A stretch of 64,000 bases of DNA from Macrostomum hystrix (taxonomy: Eukaryota > Platyhelminthes > Macrostomidae): positions 7,208,501 to 7,272,500 of the forward strand of contig CATNEN010000039.1 in the NCBI GenBank assembly GCA_950097015.1, given 5' to 3'. The notes beneath the pieces are model-generated. The model saw only the letters and a list, made by a program, of their open reading frames with translations, searched no databases and had not been told where the DNA came from. A program made the position numbers and the translations under genes. Of this stretch, positions 25,401-35,326 are shown in pieces (within the stretch, counting starts at the first letter, position 1; each line of letters opens with the position of its first letter).

Positions 25401-28400
25401 TGAACTCAGAGAGGATCAGATCCCATACTGAACTCAGAGAGGATCAGATCCCATACTGAACTCAGAGAGGATCAGATCTCATACCGAACTCAGGGAGGAT
25501 CAGATCCCATACCGAACTCAAAGAGGATCAGATCTCATACTGAACTCAGAGAGGATCAGATCTCATACTGAACTCAGAGAGGATCAGATCTCATACTGAA
25601 CTCAGAGAGGATCAGATCCCATACCGAACTCAGAGAGGATCAGATCTCATACTGAACTCAGAGAGGATCAGATCTCATACTGAACTCAGAGAGGATCAGA
25701 TCTCATACTGAACTCAGAGAGGATCAGATCCCATACTGAACTCAGAGAGGATCAGAGTCCATACTGAACTCAGAGAGGATCAGATCCCATACTGAACTCA
25801 GAGAGGATCAGATCCCACACTGAACTCAGAGAGGATCAGATCCCATACCGAACTCAGAGAGGATCAGATCCCATACTGAACTCAGAGAGGATCAGATCCC
25901 ATACTGAACTCAGAGAGGATCAGATCCCATACTGAACTCAGAGAGGATCAGATCTCATACTGAACTCAGAGAGGATCAGATCTCATACTGAACTCAGAGA
26001 GGATCAGATCTCATACTGAACTCAGAGAGGATCAGATCCCATACCGAACTCAGAGAGGATCAGATCTCATACTGAACTCAGAGAGGATCAGATCTCATAC
26101 TGAACTCAGAGAGGATCAGATCTCATACTGAACTCAGAGAGGATCAGATCCCATACTGAACTCAGAGAGGATCAGAGTCCATACTGAACTCAGAGAGGAT
26201 CAGATCCCATACTGAACTCAGAGAGGATCAGATCCCACACTGAACTCAGAGAGGATCAGATCCCATACCGAACTCAGAGAGGATCAGATCCCATACTGAA
26301 CTCAGAGAGGATCAGATCCCATACTGAACTCAGAGAGGATCAGAGTCCATACTGAACTCAGAGAGGATCAGATCTCATACCGAACTCAGGGAGGATCAGA
26401 TCCCATACCGAACTCAAAGAGGATCAGATCTCATACTGAACTCAGAGAGGATCAGATCCCATACTGAACTCAGAGAGGATCAGATCCCATACTGAACTCA
26501 GAGAGGATCAGATCCCATACTGAACTCAGAGAGGATCAGATCCCATACCGAACTCAGAGAGGATCAGATCTCATACTGAACTCAGAGAGGATCAGATCCC
26601 ATACTGAACTCAGAGAGGATCAGATCTCATACTGAACTCAGAGAGGATCAGATCCCACACTGAACTCAGAGAGGATCAGATCCCATACTGAACTCAGAGA
26701 GGATCAGATCCCATACTGAACTCAGAGAGGATCAGATCTCATACTGAACTCAGAGAGGATCAGATCTCATACTGAACTCAGAGAGGATCAGATCTCATAC
26801 TGAACTCAGAGAGGATCAGATCCCATACCGAACTCAGAGAGGATCAGATCTCATACTGAACTCAGAGAGGATCAGATCTCATACTGAACTCAGAGAGGAT
26901 CAGATCTCATACTGAACTCAGAGAGGATCAGATCTCATACTGAACTCAGAGAGGATCAGATCCCATACTGAACTCAGAGAGGATCAGATCCCATACTGAA
27001 CTCAGAGAGGATCAGATCCCATACTCAACTCATAAAGTAGATAAAGTAGATAGACTACATAAAGTAGAAAGTTAAACCCCAGTTCCATTGCTTATTTACG
27101 CAGCTAAAGCGGTCTTGGATTATCTCGCGGATTTGCAGAACAATCAAATCAACTTAAACCAAACTCAGCCAACACTGTCAGGGGCATGAGGACTCAACTA
27201 CCTTTCTAAAGCTGAGCTGAACAGGTCAAGTGGACAAAAGTGCGGTGAGCACACGGTTGCACTGAGATGCGTGACTCGATGTCGCATTTTGGCCCCTACT
27301 CAAAGCCTGCTCATCAAACACTGTGGCAATGGGTTAAAGTGTTTGTCAGACCGTGCAGTAATTAGGGGATGAGAAGCTGCCAGCAATGGGTCTATCGCTG
27401 GTTAATTGAGCTGCAAACTGAGCGGAAAGTGAATTAAAATTGCGCGAAAAAAATAGATCAGCCAATTAATAAGCAGTGGTTGGGGCATCTTTTCTGTTGA
27501 CAATTAAAAATCTAATGGAGACTATTAGGAATGGAATTTAATTGAGTTAATAATTTCGCAATGAAATTCATCTACTCTATTAGGTGGGTGCTGTACGATT
27601 CCTCCATTGTCAATTTTTAACACATTAAAAACTTTTCCGTTGAAAAATTTCAAATACAGTTGAAAAACTTTTCCTGTGGTGATTTGCATGTCGCTATCAC
27701 AGCTTTGAAATTTCTGGCCCTCACAAAAGCTTATAGAAGCAGCAAAAAATATTGTGGTGCCACTGGATGATAGTTGAGTATGAATTAAGGAGCAGTGACT
27801 GCTCTATGCATTGTACTCTAGCTGGGTCTCTGCTGTTCTCTGTTATGAACTCTGTGTACTATTTTCTCTGTACAATGTACTGTGTTCTGTGTACAGTGTA
27901 CTATGCTCTGTGTACAATATACTGATGTATGTGTTCTGTGTACAGTGTACTATGCTCTGTGTACATAATATACTGATGTATGTGTTCTGTGTGCCGTGCA
28001 CTATCTTCTGTGTACAATGTACTGTTGTCTGTGTACAATGTACTCTGTTCTGTGAACAGTGCCCTACGTTTTGTGTACAATTTACTGTTATCCGTGTTCT
28101 GTGTTCTGTGTGAGCAATTTGTAGCCCAGTCGAAAAATCCTCAAACTTCTAACCGAGAGGCCGGGATCGGCAATCTGGGCGGGTTTGCCGACTTCCCCAG
28201 TCCATGGACTGAGCAACTGTAGCGCCTAAAAGCTCGGACTGTTATTCGCACTGTTGAAGCTGACAGCTGTCAAACCAGCTCAGTGACAATCTCGAAAAAG
28301 CTGTTCGAAAATGTTTGCCAACGCAATTGGCTCAGCGCATTAGCCGCTAGCCCCGGACCATTCATCTGGAAATTCTCGCACGACGTGAACAGACAGTTGG

Positions 28401-29690
28401 ATAGACGGAATAGAAAATGCATTCTATTGAAAAATTCATGCATAATGCAGGGACTGGGGGGGCTGCCGCGGAGGCGACGTCAAAGCATCGCCTGGCACCT
28501 CAGCAGAGGCAACATAATGTAATAAGAGGCGGTGTTGGCAGCTGCACCGCTCCTCACTTTTGGGACTGACGCGAAAATTCTACATCGCTAGATAAGAGCA
28601 ACCGAGACCAGTAAGTTCACAGAACGGGGACTGGCTTAAGTTGAAAAAAAATGAAATTAATGCACTCAGTGCTGTGACAGACTGACAGCCGTAAAATAAT
28701 CCTATAATAATAGCTGATCAAACTGCTCTGAACTTCATTCCTGCTGCCTACCTTAGTTGACAATGTCCTCATGTCCCCGTCTACGAGTACTTTGATCTCG
28801 TCTCACTGTCTACATCCATCTCGTCTCACTGCCTACTTCCATCTCATCTCACAGCCTACTTCCATCTCACAGCCTACTTCCATCTCACAGCCTACTTCCA
28901 TCTCATCTCACAGCCTACTTCCATCTCATCTCACAGCCTACTTCCATCTCATCTCACAGCCTACTTCCATCTCATCTCACAGCCTACTTCCATCTCATCT
29001 CACAGCCTACTTCCATCTCATCTAACAGCCTACTTCCATCTCACAGCCTACTTCCATCTCATCTCACAGCCTTTTTCCATCACATCTCACAGCATACTTC
29101 CATCTCATCTCACAGCCTACTTCCATCTCACTGCCGTAGGCTCATCGCTGTGATAATGTCAATGCTTTCAAATACTTGTTCTCATTCTCTGCGCGCACAT
29201 TTTTGTGCTTACTAATCAAGAACCCTAGTCCTAGTCCTTAGTAGAATGTGTTACCATTTAACCAGTGATTTCTGTCCCAACGGATTTATTAATTCATCTC
29301 ATTGCCCCTCGATTCAAACTCTGTGGCAGCAATTATTGATTTGCTTTTAAGAGACATGCAATAGACACATTGCCCGGACTCAAACACGCGATGGCCCGAG
29401 TCCCCCAGTCGGATTGTAATTCAATTTCTGGCAATCCCCACCCACCATGCAGGATGCCTTTAGCTAGCCAACTGAATTCCAATCGCTACAGCTTTGCACT
29501 TTTATCAAGGTCAGTCAGACTGAAAGTTGATATGCCCCGATAGTCCTTAAAGACAGGCTTCAAGAGTGCAAATGCTGACAGATTAAGAAGGTAATCACTA
29601 ACCTGGTTGAACACCATCGACAGTTCTTGTCAATCCGATAGCCGCTAACAGGCTCAGTGTAATCAGACCGCGGGTGCCACAGGTAGTCAT
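7455..29690 (-). CDS. Five-CUB-domain extracellular protein, SOL-1-like, ten exons
   Basis: Exons, in gene order: 29603-29690, 22884-23067, 18453-18682, 14204-14743, 13430-13655, 11824-12367, 11145-11427, 10172-10388, 9311-9525 and (tentative) 7455-7594. All junction phases agree and the total is 888 codons. The start exon gives a signal peptide (MTTCGTRGLITLSLLAAIG). The CUB domains are approximately aa 31-168, 180-320, 360-502, 538-698 and 710-838. They are marked by motifs such as SGMFQSPQFPTPYP, GSFSSENFPSVYP and GSFSSPNFPFEYP, then C.DYVKLYLD, and closing GFRGGFSF, GFSGSYQFF and GFFANYFFE. A Pro-rich linker lies at about 503-537. CUB arrays mediate extracellular protein binding. SOL-1/Neto proteins of this kind are glutamate-receptor auxiliaries, but that role is only inferred here. 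The last exon would add a hydrophobic tail; without it translation ends at 9285. Confidence 0.72.
7745..9275. repeat. Minisatellite, 20-bp unit, with higher-order blocks
   Basis: Unit CAGACTCTCCTGACACCCTA (20 bp), about 75 copies. A composite block beginning GTCACATCTGTAACCTGACC and continuing GACTCTCTTGAAACCTGA recurs six times (near 8230, 8400, 8620, 8700, 8960, 9140), so longer segments have been duplicated. It fills the last predicted intron of the CUB gene. Confidence 0.93.
9615..10075. repeat. Minisatellite, 17-bp unit
   Basis: About 27 copies of TCAGATCCCATCYTRTC (17 bp). It occupies most of the 646-bp CUB-gene intron 9526-10171. Its + strand open frames (158-243 codons) are repeat artefacts. 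Confidence 0.93.
10400..11110. repeat. Minisatellite, 34/35-bp unit
   Basis: About 20 near-identical copies of a 34-bp unit (GAGCATTTTGAGAACTCGAG then ACTATTGGGATCTT). Copies with TTTTT are 35 bp. It fills nearly all of the CUB-gene intron 10389-11144. The homogeneity suggests recent expansion. Confidence 0.95.
11423..11834 (+). mobile_element. SINE family A copy with 16-bp target-site duplication, forming an intron
   Basis: The insertion 11439-11818 (380 bp) is flanked by identical 16-mers ACCACCTGCTGCTGCT at 11423-11438 and 11819-11834. The 5' head is tRNA-like: an A-box-like segment around GGCAAAGCGGTTAACGC and a B-box-like GAGCTCGATTCCGC. The body carries the family hallmarks GGGGCGCAGCCGCGG, a TGTACAC motif and a 3' end CCTCCTGCAA. 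On the - strand the duplication reads ...CAG|GTGGT, so it supplies the donor of one CUB-gene exon (ending 11824) and the acceptor of the next (starting 11427), in frame. SINE and duplication together make up the whole 396-bp intron. Confidence 0.85.
12370..13390. repeat. Minisatellite, 23-bp unit, filling an intron
   Basis: About 44 copies of a 23-bp unit such as GGAAGTGGATTGGGGAAGAATCG. It is polypurine on + and pyrimidine-rich in the sense of the CUB gene. The 1062-bp intron 12368-13429 is essentially the array: it starts 3 bp inside the acceptor and ends about 40 bp from the donor. The unit itself provides the polypyrimidine tract before the acceptor CTTATTCCAG. The 381-codon - strand open frame is an artefact. 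Confidence 0.93.
13795..14180. repeat. Degenerate minisatellite, ~18-bp unit
   Basis: Diverged copies of GATTTCTAAGAATCGTTA, about 20 copies, in the CUB-gene intron 13656-14203. Its decay contrasts with the homogeneous arrays on either side, so it is probably older. Confidence 0.75.
14925..15345. repeat. Minisatellite, 20-bp unit
   Basis: About 21 copies of AGTTTGTCATCAGTCATTTG (20 bp) with almost no variation. It is the first of three arrays in the 3.7-kb CUB-gene intron 14744-18452. Confidence 0.95.
15970..16740. repeat. Repeat, ~86-bp unit, alternating two subtypes
   Basis: About nine copies of an ~86-bp unit built around TTGGGGATTCCCACTTTTGG. Two subtypes alternate: one with CCAGTCACGGGGATTCC, one with CCTAGTCATAGAGATTTC. 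This gives a ~172-bp higher-order period. It lies in the same CUB-gene intron. Confidence 0.88.
16741..17299. other. Intronic unique sequence
   Basis: Non-repetitive stretch between two arrays inside the CUB-gene intron 14744-18452. No exon is needed here by reading phase, and no motif was recognised. Confidence 0.5.
17300..18415. repeat. Minisatellite, 22-bp unit
   Basis: About 50 copies of CATCCCATCAATACTCTTCCCA (22 bp), interrupted at 17750-17880 by a variant block with ATACCGCCTCAAAATCCCAT. It ends 37 bp from the CUB-gene exon 18453-18682. Confidence 0.94.
18825..20760. repeat. Minisatellite, 21-bp unit with 9-bp insert variants
   Basis: About 90 copies of AGTCTAACTGGTTATTTAGTG (21 bp). 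Some copies carry an extra 9 bp (TATACTGGT), and point variants TAGCG, AACAGG and AGCCT occur. Because 21 and 30 are multiples of three and the unit lacks stops, a 619-codon frame of SLTGYLV repeats runs through. It has no gene context (it lies antisense in a CUB-gene intron), so I treat it as repeat. Confidence 0.95.
21140..22855. repeat. Minisatellite, 12-bp unit
   Basis: About 142 copies of GAGAGACTGAAT (12 bp), differing mainly by GAGAC versus GAGTC. The order of the two variants repeats over longer blocks. It ends about 30 bp from the CUB-gene exon 22884-23067. The long SFSL/SHSV frames are artefacts. Confidence 0.95.
23130..27025. repeat. Minisatellite, 28-bp unit, 3.9 kb, with 420-bp higher-order repeat
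   Basis: About 139 copies of a 28-bp unit, GAGGATCAGATCCCATACTG followed by AACTCAGA. The CAGAGTCC variant recurs at near 420-bp spacing (about 23430, 23850, 24242, 24662, and 25755, 26175), i.e. 15 units. Other marked blocks move together with it. It is the largest array in the window, in the first intron of the CUB gene. Confidence 0.95.
27026..27849. other. Intronic unique sequence
   Basis: AT-rich non-repeat DNA in the 6.5-kb first intron of the CUB gene. The flanking exons already join in phase without help from here, and I found no supported exon. Confidence 0.5.
27850..28110. repeat. Irregular repeat based on CTGTGTACARTGTACT
   Basis: Degenerate tandem copies of a ~17-18-bp TGTGTACA-rich word, with partly alternating spacing. 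It is in the first intron of the CUB gene. Confidence 0.7.
28180..28235 (+). mobile_element. SINE family B 3'-end remnant
   Basis: CCCCAGTCCATGGACTGAGC matches the 3' block of family B copies at 31.6 and 46.15 kb. Only the end is left, so it is a 5'-truncated or decayed insertion. Confidence 0.55.
28795..29135. repeat. Minisatellite, 23-bp unit
   Basis: About 15 copies of CAGCCTACTTCCATCTCATCTCA (23 bp), with 18-bp short forms lacking one ATCTC. It is in the first intron of the CUB gene. Confidence 0.92.
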
Positions 29691-30009
29691 TGGGCACCGG
29701 TCAGAAATGTTTTTTTGTTAAAATAAAATTCAAACTCGTTTGTTTGACTGAGGTTCTAAAATTTTTCGCAGCGTCCTGTCCTAACTCCTGTATCGCATGC
29801 CCAGTTATAAACCTATCTGCCGGACTACCTATCGGCAGCCAATCAGAAAGATGGGGCGAATAGCCCCGTCCATGTTTTTTAATGCTGGACGCACAGTGAG
29901 GATATGAGAGAATGGGAAGAGACTGAGAGTGGCTGCAGTGGCATTTTGTCAGATAGGGACAAAGAATCGATGCCAAAACCTTGGCACGAGTATGATGCGT
30001 TGTATGACT

Positions 30010-30612
30010 ATGAGACAGACTCAGGAAAAGACTCAGGTAGAGACTCAGGTAGCGACTCAGGTAGAGACTCAGGTAGAGACTCTGGTTGAGACACAGGTAG
30101 AGAATCAGGTAGAGACTCAGGTAGCGACTCAGGTAGAGACTCAGGTAGAGACTCTGGTTGAGACACAGGTAGAGAATCAGGTAGAGACTCAGGTAGAGAC
30201 TCAGGTAGAGACTCAGGTAGCGACTCAGGTAGCGACTCAGGTAGCGACTCAGGTAGAGACTCTGGTTGAGACACAGGTAGAGACTCAGGTAGAGAATCAG
30301 ATGGCGACTCAGGTAGAGACTCAGGTGGAGACTCAGGTGGAGACTCAGGTAGAGACTCAGATGGAGACTCAGGTAGAGACTCAGGTGGAGACTCAGGTAG
30401 AGACTCAGATGGAGAATCAGGTAGAGACTCAGGTAGAGACTCAGGTAGAGACTCAGGTAGAGACTCAGATGGAGACTCAGGTAGAGACTCAGGTAGAGAC
30501 TCAGGTAGAGAATCAGGTAGAGACTCAGGTAGAGACTCAGGTAGAGACTCAGGTAGAGACTCAGATGGCGACTCAGGTAGAGACACAGGTGGAGACTCAG
30601 GTAGAGACTCAG
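30010..30612. repeat. Minisatellite, 12-bp unit
   Basis: About 50 copies of GACTCAGGTAGA (12 bp), with GTGGA, ATGGC and TCTGGTTGAGACA variants in repeated order. It lies upstream of the CUB-gene start. Open frames on both strands are artefacts. Confidence 0.94.
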
Positions 30613-31344
30613 GAAGAAGCGCTGAGTACATAAGCTTGACTGGTTTAGAAACTTCGGCAAATGACTGCCGATAAAATCAGCCAATCTCTTAGCAATGGTT
30701 TAGTGGTATGGGATCGGAAACAAGACGGGGAAGAGATCAAGGTCAAGTTCAGTGACAGACAGGTTAGCGAATTTCCGAAAATTAATTGTCATACAGTCGT
30801 GTTTTAGCGGCAATAGCACAGACATCTAGAACATGGCTCACAAATATTATCTGTTAAGTAGCATCGGAGTGGAACTAATAATGGGCTTAATAGTGGAAGG
30901 GATTAACAGGCAGCCGATAGTGCTGCCAAATATGGGGACAAACTTTAAGAGCCGCTGTCTAGTTTGGGAACTGGCCGAACTCATGCTCAAGCCATGAGCT
31001 ATAGCCCAATTATGGACAGTGGGTCAAGGCTGGTTGAGATGAATTATGAGCACAGTGCTCAGTATGGATAGTGGAACAATAGCCAACCCTATCATTCTAG
31101 GAACAATGGGTCACTCTATGGGGGGATGAGGTTTTTATCTGAGTCATCTGGAAACACATAGCATGCGGCCTATACCATTTGGGAATTGGGGAGGCTGAGG
31201 AAAATATCCCTACATAGCCGTGGGCGAGACAGTTGCGGCAATAATGCCTGATTGTGAGTCAATAGGCTAGTTTATTTAATTATTTTCAATGAGAAAAGAC
31301 GCACGCAATGCGCCGTGGCCCATCGCGAGCTGTGGCTTTGCTTT
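30613..31344. other. Intergenic, nothing recognised
   Basis: Mixed-composition DNA with no supported gene. It is upstream of the CUB gene on the opposite side from its start exon. Confidence 0.45.
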
Positions 31345-31430
31345 CGACGTTCGACGCCGACTGGCAGGCCTGTAGATTCGAACTCAGAACTTCGAACCTT
31401 GGTGCGAGAGGCAGACGCGTTAACTCCTAA
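31345..31430 (-). mobile_element. SINE family A head fragment
   Basis: GGTGCGAGAGGCAGACGCGT on + is the reverse complement of the family A tRNA-like head (compare 50660-50690 on +). The body is missing, so this is a truncated copy abutting a family B element. Confidence 0.6.
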
Positions 31431-31437
31431 TTTATGA

Positions 31438-31700
31438 ATTGGGGAGGTTGTGGCCTAGTGTTTAGAGCGTCGGACTCACGAAGGTCGGGGGTTCGATAGC
31501 CAACTCCACTGGAGCAATTTTTGTGCTTTTTGCAAGACACCTAACTCTGTATGGGTTCAGTTCACCCAGCTGTTAAATTGGTAAAAGCATTAGCTTGGGT
31601 AATTGAGGGTGGGTGTGGCGTCCCCCCAGTCCATGGACTGAACAGCCGTACGCAGCCTTCAGATGCGCCGCGCAATTGCTGCGGCTGTGCTGTTGGGGAA
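31438..31700 (+). mobile_element. SINE family B copy (tRNA-derived)
   Basis: The head has an A-box-like GTGGCCTAGTGTTTAGAGCG and a B-box GGGGTTCGATAGCC. It is followed by a central block GCAAGACACCTAACTCTG...AGTTCACCCAGCTGTTAAATTGG and a 3' block GTGGCGTCCCCCCAGTCCAT. The same order of blocks recurs at 45961, 61020 and, reversed, 63109. Confidence 0.8.
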
Positions 31701-31899
31701 TAATAGACGGACGGACGCTCCTTATCTAGCAAAGGGAATCGAAATCATAGACTTGTGAGCAGAGGGCCAAGTAGATCCCACCGAGCAGTTTCATCGGGAG
31801 GGGTCAAACTTCGCTTCGTCACACGCGTGGCGGCTGGTGCGACGCACCGCATGAGACGGGGGACGGTGGGCCGCTGGGGCGGAGCGACACCTCAGACGG

Positions 31900-32100
31900 G
31901 GCAGAGAGTGAAATGAGCGGGCGGGGCTGACCAATCACGCGCCGACCCGGCCAAGCGATATCGGCTTGCTGCAGCCGCATAGAACTGGGTGGGTGCGGCA
32001 CCCGCGGCAGTCTGAGAAGCATCAGCCAATCAGAGAACTCCAAATTGGCGAGGACTAGCCGGACTAGTCGGAGAGGCGGGGTCGGGAGGAAAACGCACTT
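31900..32100. promoter_or_regulatory. GC-rich CCAAT-box cluster 1
   Basis: CCAAT at 31931-31935 and 32026-32030, inverted at 32044-32048, plus GC boxes (GGGCGGGGC near 31918, GGCGGGG near 32076). This is typical of a strong RNA polymerase II promoter. No coding exon next to it was recognised. Confidence 0.4.
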
Positions 32101-32499
32101 TAGACGGGACTAGACAGGAGCGCAAAATAAAACAACGTCGACCCGCTGTCAATACAAGAGCTGGTAAATTTTTTTAATTAAACCTTAGTTACGGTAGAAA
32201 GCAGGATAACTCCCACGCACAATCATAAAAGGAACGGTTTGGTCAGATGCATAAATCATCATCTATTTGCGACTGGATGAGCTGATTCAATTAGTTAATT
32301 AAAATTGGCTCGCTTTATTTAACTGATGAAAACTGCATGACCTAAACTTATAGAATGCCAATTAACTTTCATAATCTAAGCCATTGATAGCAGGGCATAA
32401 ATGACACAGTGGCAGACCTCGCAGTTGGAGGGTGAGAGAAAATCTCTGAGACAGGGGCGGAAGCCCATTTAGTCTTTGTTAGCTGCGTTGATTTTGATT

Positions 32500-32700
32500 C
32501 CGATGCGCCCTGATTGGCTGTGTTGCCCTGTCTGGCCCTCGCCTCGGGCTGCCCTTCCCCCAGCTGCGCCGTGATTGGCCAGTGGGTGGCTGGGTTGGGG
32601 TGGTGGGTGGGGGTCGTGGGGCGGGTGTGGGTGCCCACCCCGGCCTCAGATGAGCCGTGGCATTATAAATGCCCTTGATTCCTTTTCCTTCACTCCACGA
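32500..32700 (+). promoter_or_regulatory. CCAAT/GC/TATA promoter, no recognised gene
   Basis: Inverted CCAAT boxes at 32513-32517 and 32574-32578, a G-rich GC-box run at 32580-32640, and TATAAAT at 32664-32670 with a pyrimidine-rich start region CCTTTTCCTTCACTCC about 25 bp on. Spacing is ideal for transcription to the right. The transcript would be GC-rich with no ATG before 32967. Confidence 0.5.
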
Positions 32701-32966
32701 CAACGTGGGCCCCGAAAAGGCGCCGAAAGACATTATTACAGCGAGTACCATTGCAACCATTGGGGAACTAAGGCCAGGTATTAGCAAGGGGCGCTTTAAA
32801 TCGTATCCTCATCGTACGCTGTTCGCCAGCTCGTGTGTCCCGACGCCTTGCTGAAGGTAGTCAACACCGCAGCGTCCCCTACGCGTGTGCCGGCCCCCAA
32901 AGACTGCACGAGTAACGTACTTCGTATATACGTATTCCTCTTCTTTCGTAGTCCTCGGTGCCGGCC

Positions 32967-33095
32967 ATGTGGGTGCGACCCGACGCCCCAGACTTAGGGA
33001 AAGGTGCGAAAACTCGCGTCCCGACGCAGGCCATCACGGGCCCGTGTAGCACTACCATTTGTACCCTACACAAGTCTATTTCAAGACACAATTAA
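32967..33095 (+). CDS. Possible short ORF downstream of the orphan promoter
   Basis: This is the first ATG after the TATA promoter at 32.66 kb; it opens 42 codons (MWVRPDAPDLGKG...) and resembles no family I know. A possible mini-intron (GTAACG at 32912 to TTTCGTAG ending 32951, 40 bp) lies just upstream. The transcript could equally be non-coding, with the GC-rich part (32.7-33.06 kb) acting as RNA. Offered only as a candidate. Confidence 0.15.
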   Translation: MWVRPDAPDLGKGAKTRVPTQAITGPCSTTICTLHKSISRHN

Positions 33096-33411
33096 ATATT
33101 TTCGTGTTACCTTGTTAGTCATTTCTTGCTAGTTAGATTTGGCAGACTCACCAGCTGCTCATTTGAAAATGAACGGATCCTACGATAATGAGCCTTTTAA
33201 GACTGAATTCCATTGCCTGACCGTTCGGTTCGAAGGCTCTCGAAAGTAAAAATAAATGTTGCAATCGCGTCAACGTAGGCCTTGAGATGTTTTAAATATA
33301 AATTAGAGTAGAAATGAGATCCAATCTAGCAAAGTGAGAAGCTGTATTAAAACCGTCACCGCTAGAGCGCATTGGTTTGAACTACAATTGTGAAGCATTG
33401 TCTCAAACACA

Positions 33412-34528
33412 TCAGGCCACCGAGAAGGTCATCTCCAGCACGTCGTCGATGCCCGCGCGAATCACATCGCCGGCCTTGACTGGCCCGACACCCGACGGCG
33501 TACCGGTCAGGAGGATGTCGCCGGGCTCCACGGAGATCCTGGCTGCCACGAAGGCCAGCAGGCGGGGCACGGGGAACAGCATCTGGCTCAGCTGGCCGCT
33601 CTGGCGCTCCTGCTCGTTGACGCGAAGCCACAGCCGGGTGTGGGGCCCGATGGAACTGGGCTGCAGTGGGGGGTCCTGGGCGCTGATAGGACAGGAGGTG
33701 TCAAAGCATTTGGCCAGCGTCCATGGCAGGCCGGAGAGTCTCAGCTTCTTCTGCGATTGAGGCGGGTGGCGACGTGAATACCTCCGATTGTACAGTATGT
33801 GAATACCTCCGATTGTACAGTATGTGAATACCCCTGATTGTACTGTATGTGAATACCTCCGATTGTACAGTAGGTGAATACCCCTGATTGTAGAGTAGGT
33901 GAATACCCCTGATTGTACTGTATGTGAATACCTCCGATTGTACAGTAGGTGAATACCCCTGATTGTAGAGTAGGTGAATACCCCTGATTGTACTGTATGT
34001 GAATACCTCCGATTGTACAGTAGGTGAATACCCCTGATTGTACAGTATGTGAATAACCCTGATTGTACAGTATGTGAATAACCCTGATTGTACAGTATGT
34101 GAATAACCCTGATTGTACAGTATGTGAATAACCCTGATTGTACAGTATGTGAATAACCCTGATTGTACAGTATGTGAATAACCCTGATTGTACAGTATGT
34201 GAATACCCCTGAGTGTCAGTGACTGCCCACCAGCAGGTGCATGTCAGTCATGTCCAAGCACAGTGTAGCCAGCCACAGCGGCCATGGCCTCCTCATCGGT
34301 CACAGCCGGTCCAGACAGCCGCTTGCCGATGATAACGGCCAGCTCGACTTCGTGATGAATCTCGCTGGTGTTGGGCGGCAGCCGGATGGGCCCGCTGCCC
34401 TCCAGCAGCAGCGAGGAGGCTGGCTTCATGAAGATGATGGGCTCTGATGGCTGCTGACTGGCCGGCACGTGACCAACAAAGTTGATGCCGGCGCCGATGA
34501 TTTGACGACAGCGACGAGCGATGCCCGG
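33412..34528 (-). pseudogene. FAHD1-like duplicate, frameshifted
   Basis: Exons 34231-34528 and 33412-33750 match the intact copy at 35327-36181 exon for exon, including both splice sites and the stop. Near 34262 the sequence CACAGTGTAGCC lacks two bases found in the intact copy (CACAGAGTGTAGCC), so the frame after AVAGYT shifts and stops. The lid motif GRNYAEHAAEL of the intact copy reads GINFVGHVPAS, losing the glutamate three residues after the active-site histidine. Exon 2 is still open and almost unchanged. It is most likely a decaying duplicate; a sequencing indel would explain the frameshift but not the lid changes. Confidence 0.75.
33775..34210. repeat. Minisatellite, 25-bp unit
   Basis: About 17 copies of GTGAATACCCCTGATTGTACAGTAT (25 bp), with ACCTCC and ATAACC variants. 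It fills the intron of the FAHD1-like duplicate. The intact copy has a SINE fragment in the same intron instead. Confidence 0.94.
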
Positions 34529-34576
34529 CTGAAACCAAAATTGAACAGAATCGAAACGAAAAAACTCCACGAGACG

Positions 34577-35095
34577 AGCAGGTATCTGGGCAAGCGGGTT
34601 GTGACTGTCTTCTGTCCCTGTAGCAGCAATGCTGTCTGCTGGTATCTGGGCAAGCGGGTTGTGACTGTCTTCTGTCCCTGTAGCAGCAATGCTGTCTGCT
34701 GGTATCTGGGCAAGCGGGTTGTGACTGTCTTCTGTCCCTGTAGCAGCAATGCTGTCTGCTGGTATCTGGACAAGCGGGTTGTGACTGTCTTCTGTCCCTG
34801 TAGCAGCAATGCTGTCTGCTGGTATCTGGGCAAGCGGGTTGTGACTGTCTTCTGTCCTTGTAGCAGCAATGCTGTCTGCTGGTATCTGGGCAAGCGGGTT
34901 GTGACTGTCTTCTGTCCCTGTAGCAGCAATGCTGTCTGCTGGTATCTGGGCAAGCGGGTTGTGACTGTCTTCTGTCCCTGTAGCAGCAATGCTGTCTGCT
35001 GGTATCTGGGCAAGCGGGTTGTGACTGTCTTCTGTCCCTGTAGCAGCAATGCTGTCTGCTGGTATCTGGGCAAGCGGGTTGTGACTGTCTTCTGC
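34577..35095. repeat. Repeat, 60-bp unit, nearly identical copies
   Basis: About 8.7 copies of a 60-bp unit (CTGGTATCTGGGCAAGCGGG ... TGTCCCTGTAGCAGCAATGC). Only two or three single-base differences are visible among copies. It begins about 50 bp upstream of the first recognised exon of the FAHD1-like duplicate. All six frames look open because 60 is a multiple of three. Confidence 0.95.
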
Positions 35096-35326
35096 CACCG
35101 AAGCATTGGATTTTGTTATCCCAAAATAACAAACAAAGTCGGTAGCAAATTCATTGATAGTTCAGAAGTTTAAAAGAATCGTTGACAGCTAAAGTCCATT
35201 CGAATCAACAAATAATAGTGTATTTATATTGCACCGAAATCAATGCAAAAGTCAGAGCTAGACCTGTGACTGAGCGGATAAAATCAAGGATTCAAGTCAG
35301 GAATCATCGAGGCCATATCAAAGCCA

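Noticed and set aside
28283-28522. 79-codon + strand frame
   Set aside because: No recognisable domain, within the first intron of the CUB gene on the opposite strand, no splice or promoter support.
34244-35173. Long frames on both strands across the 60-bp array
   Set aside because: The unit is 60 bp and lacks stops in several frames. Only the last part of one frame is the real FAHD1-like exon.
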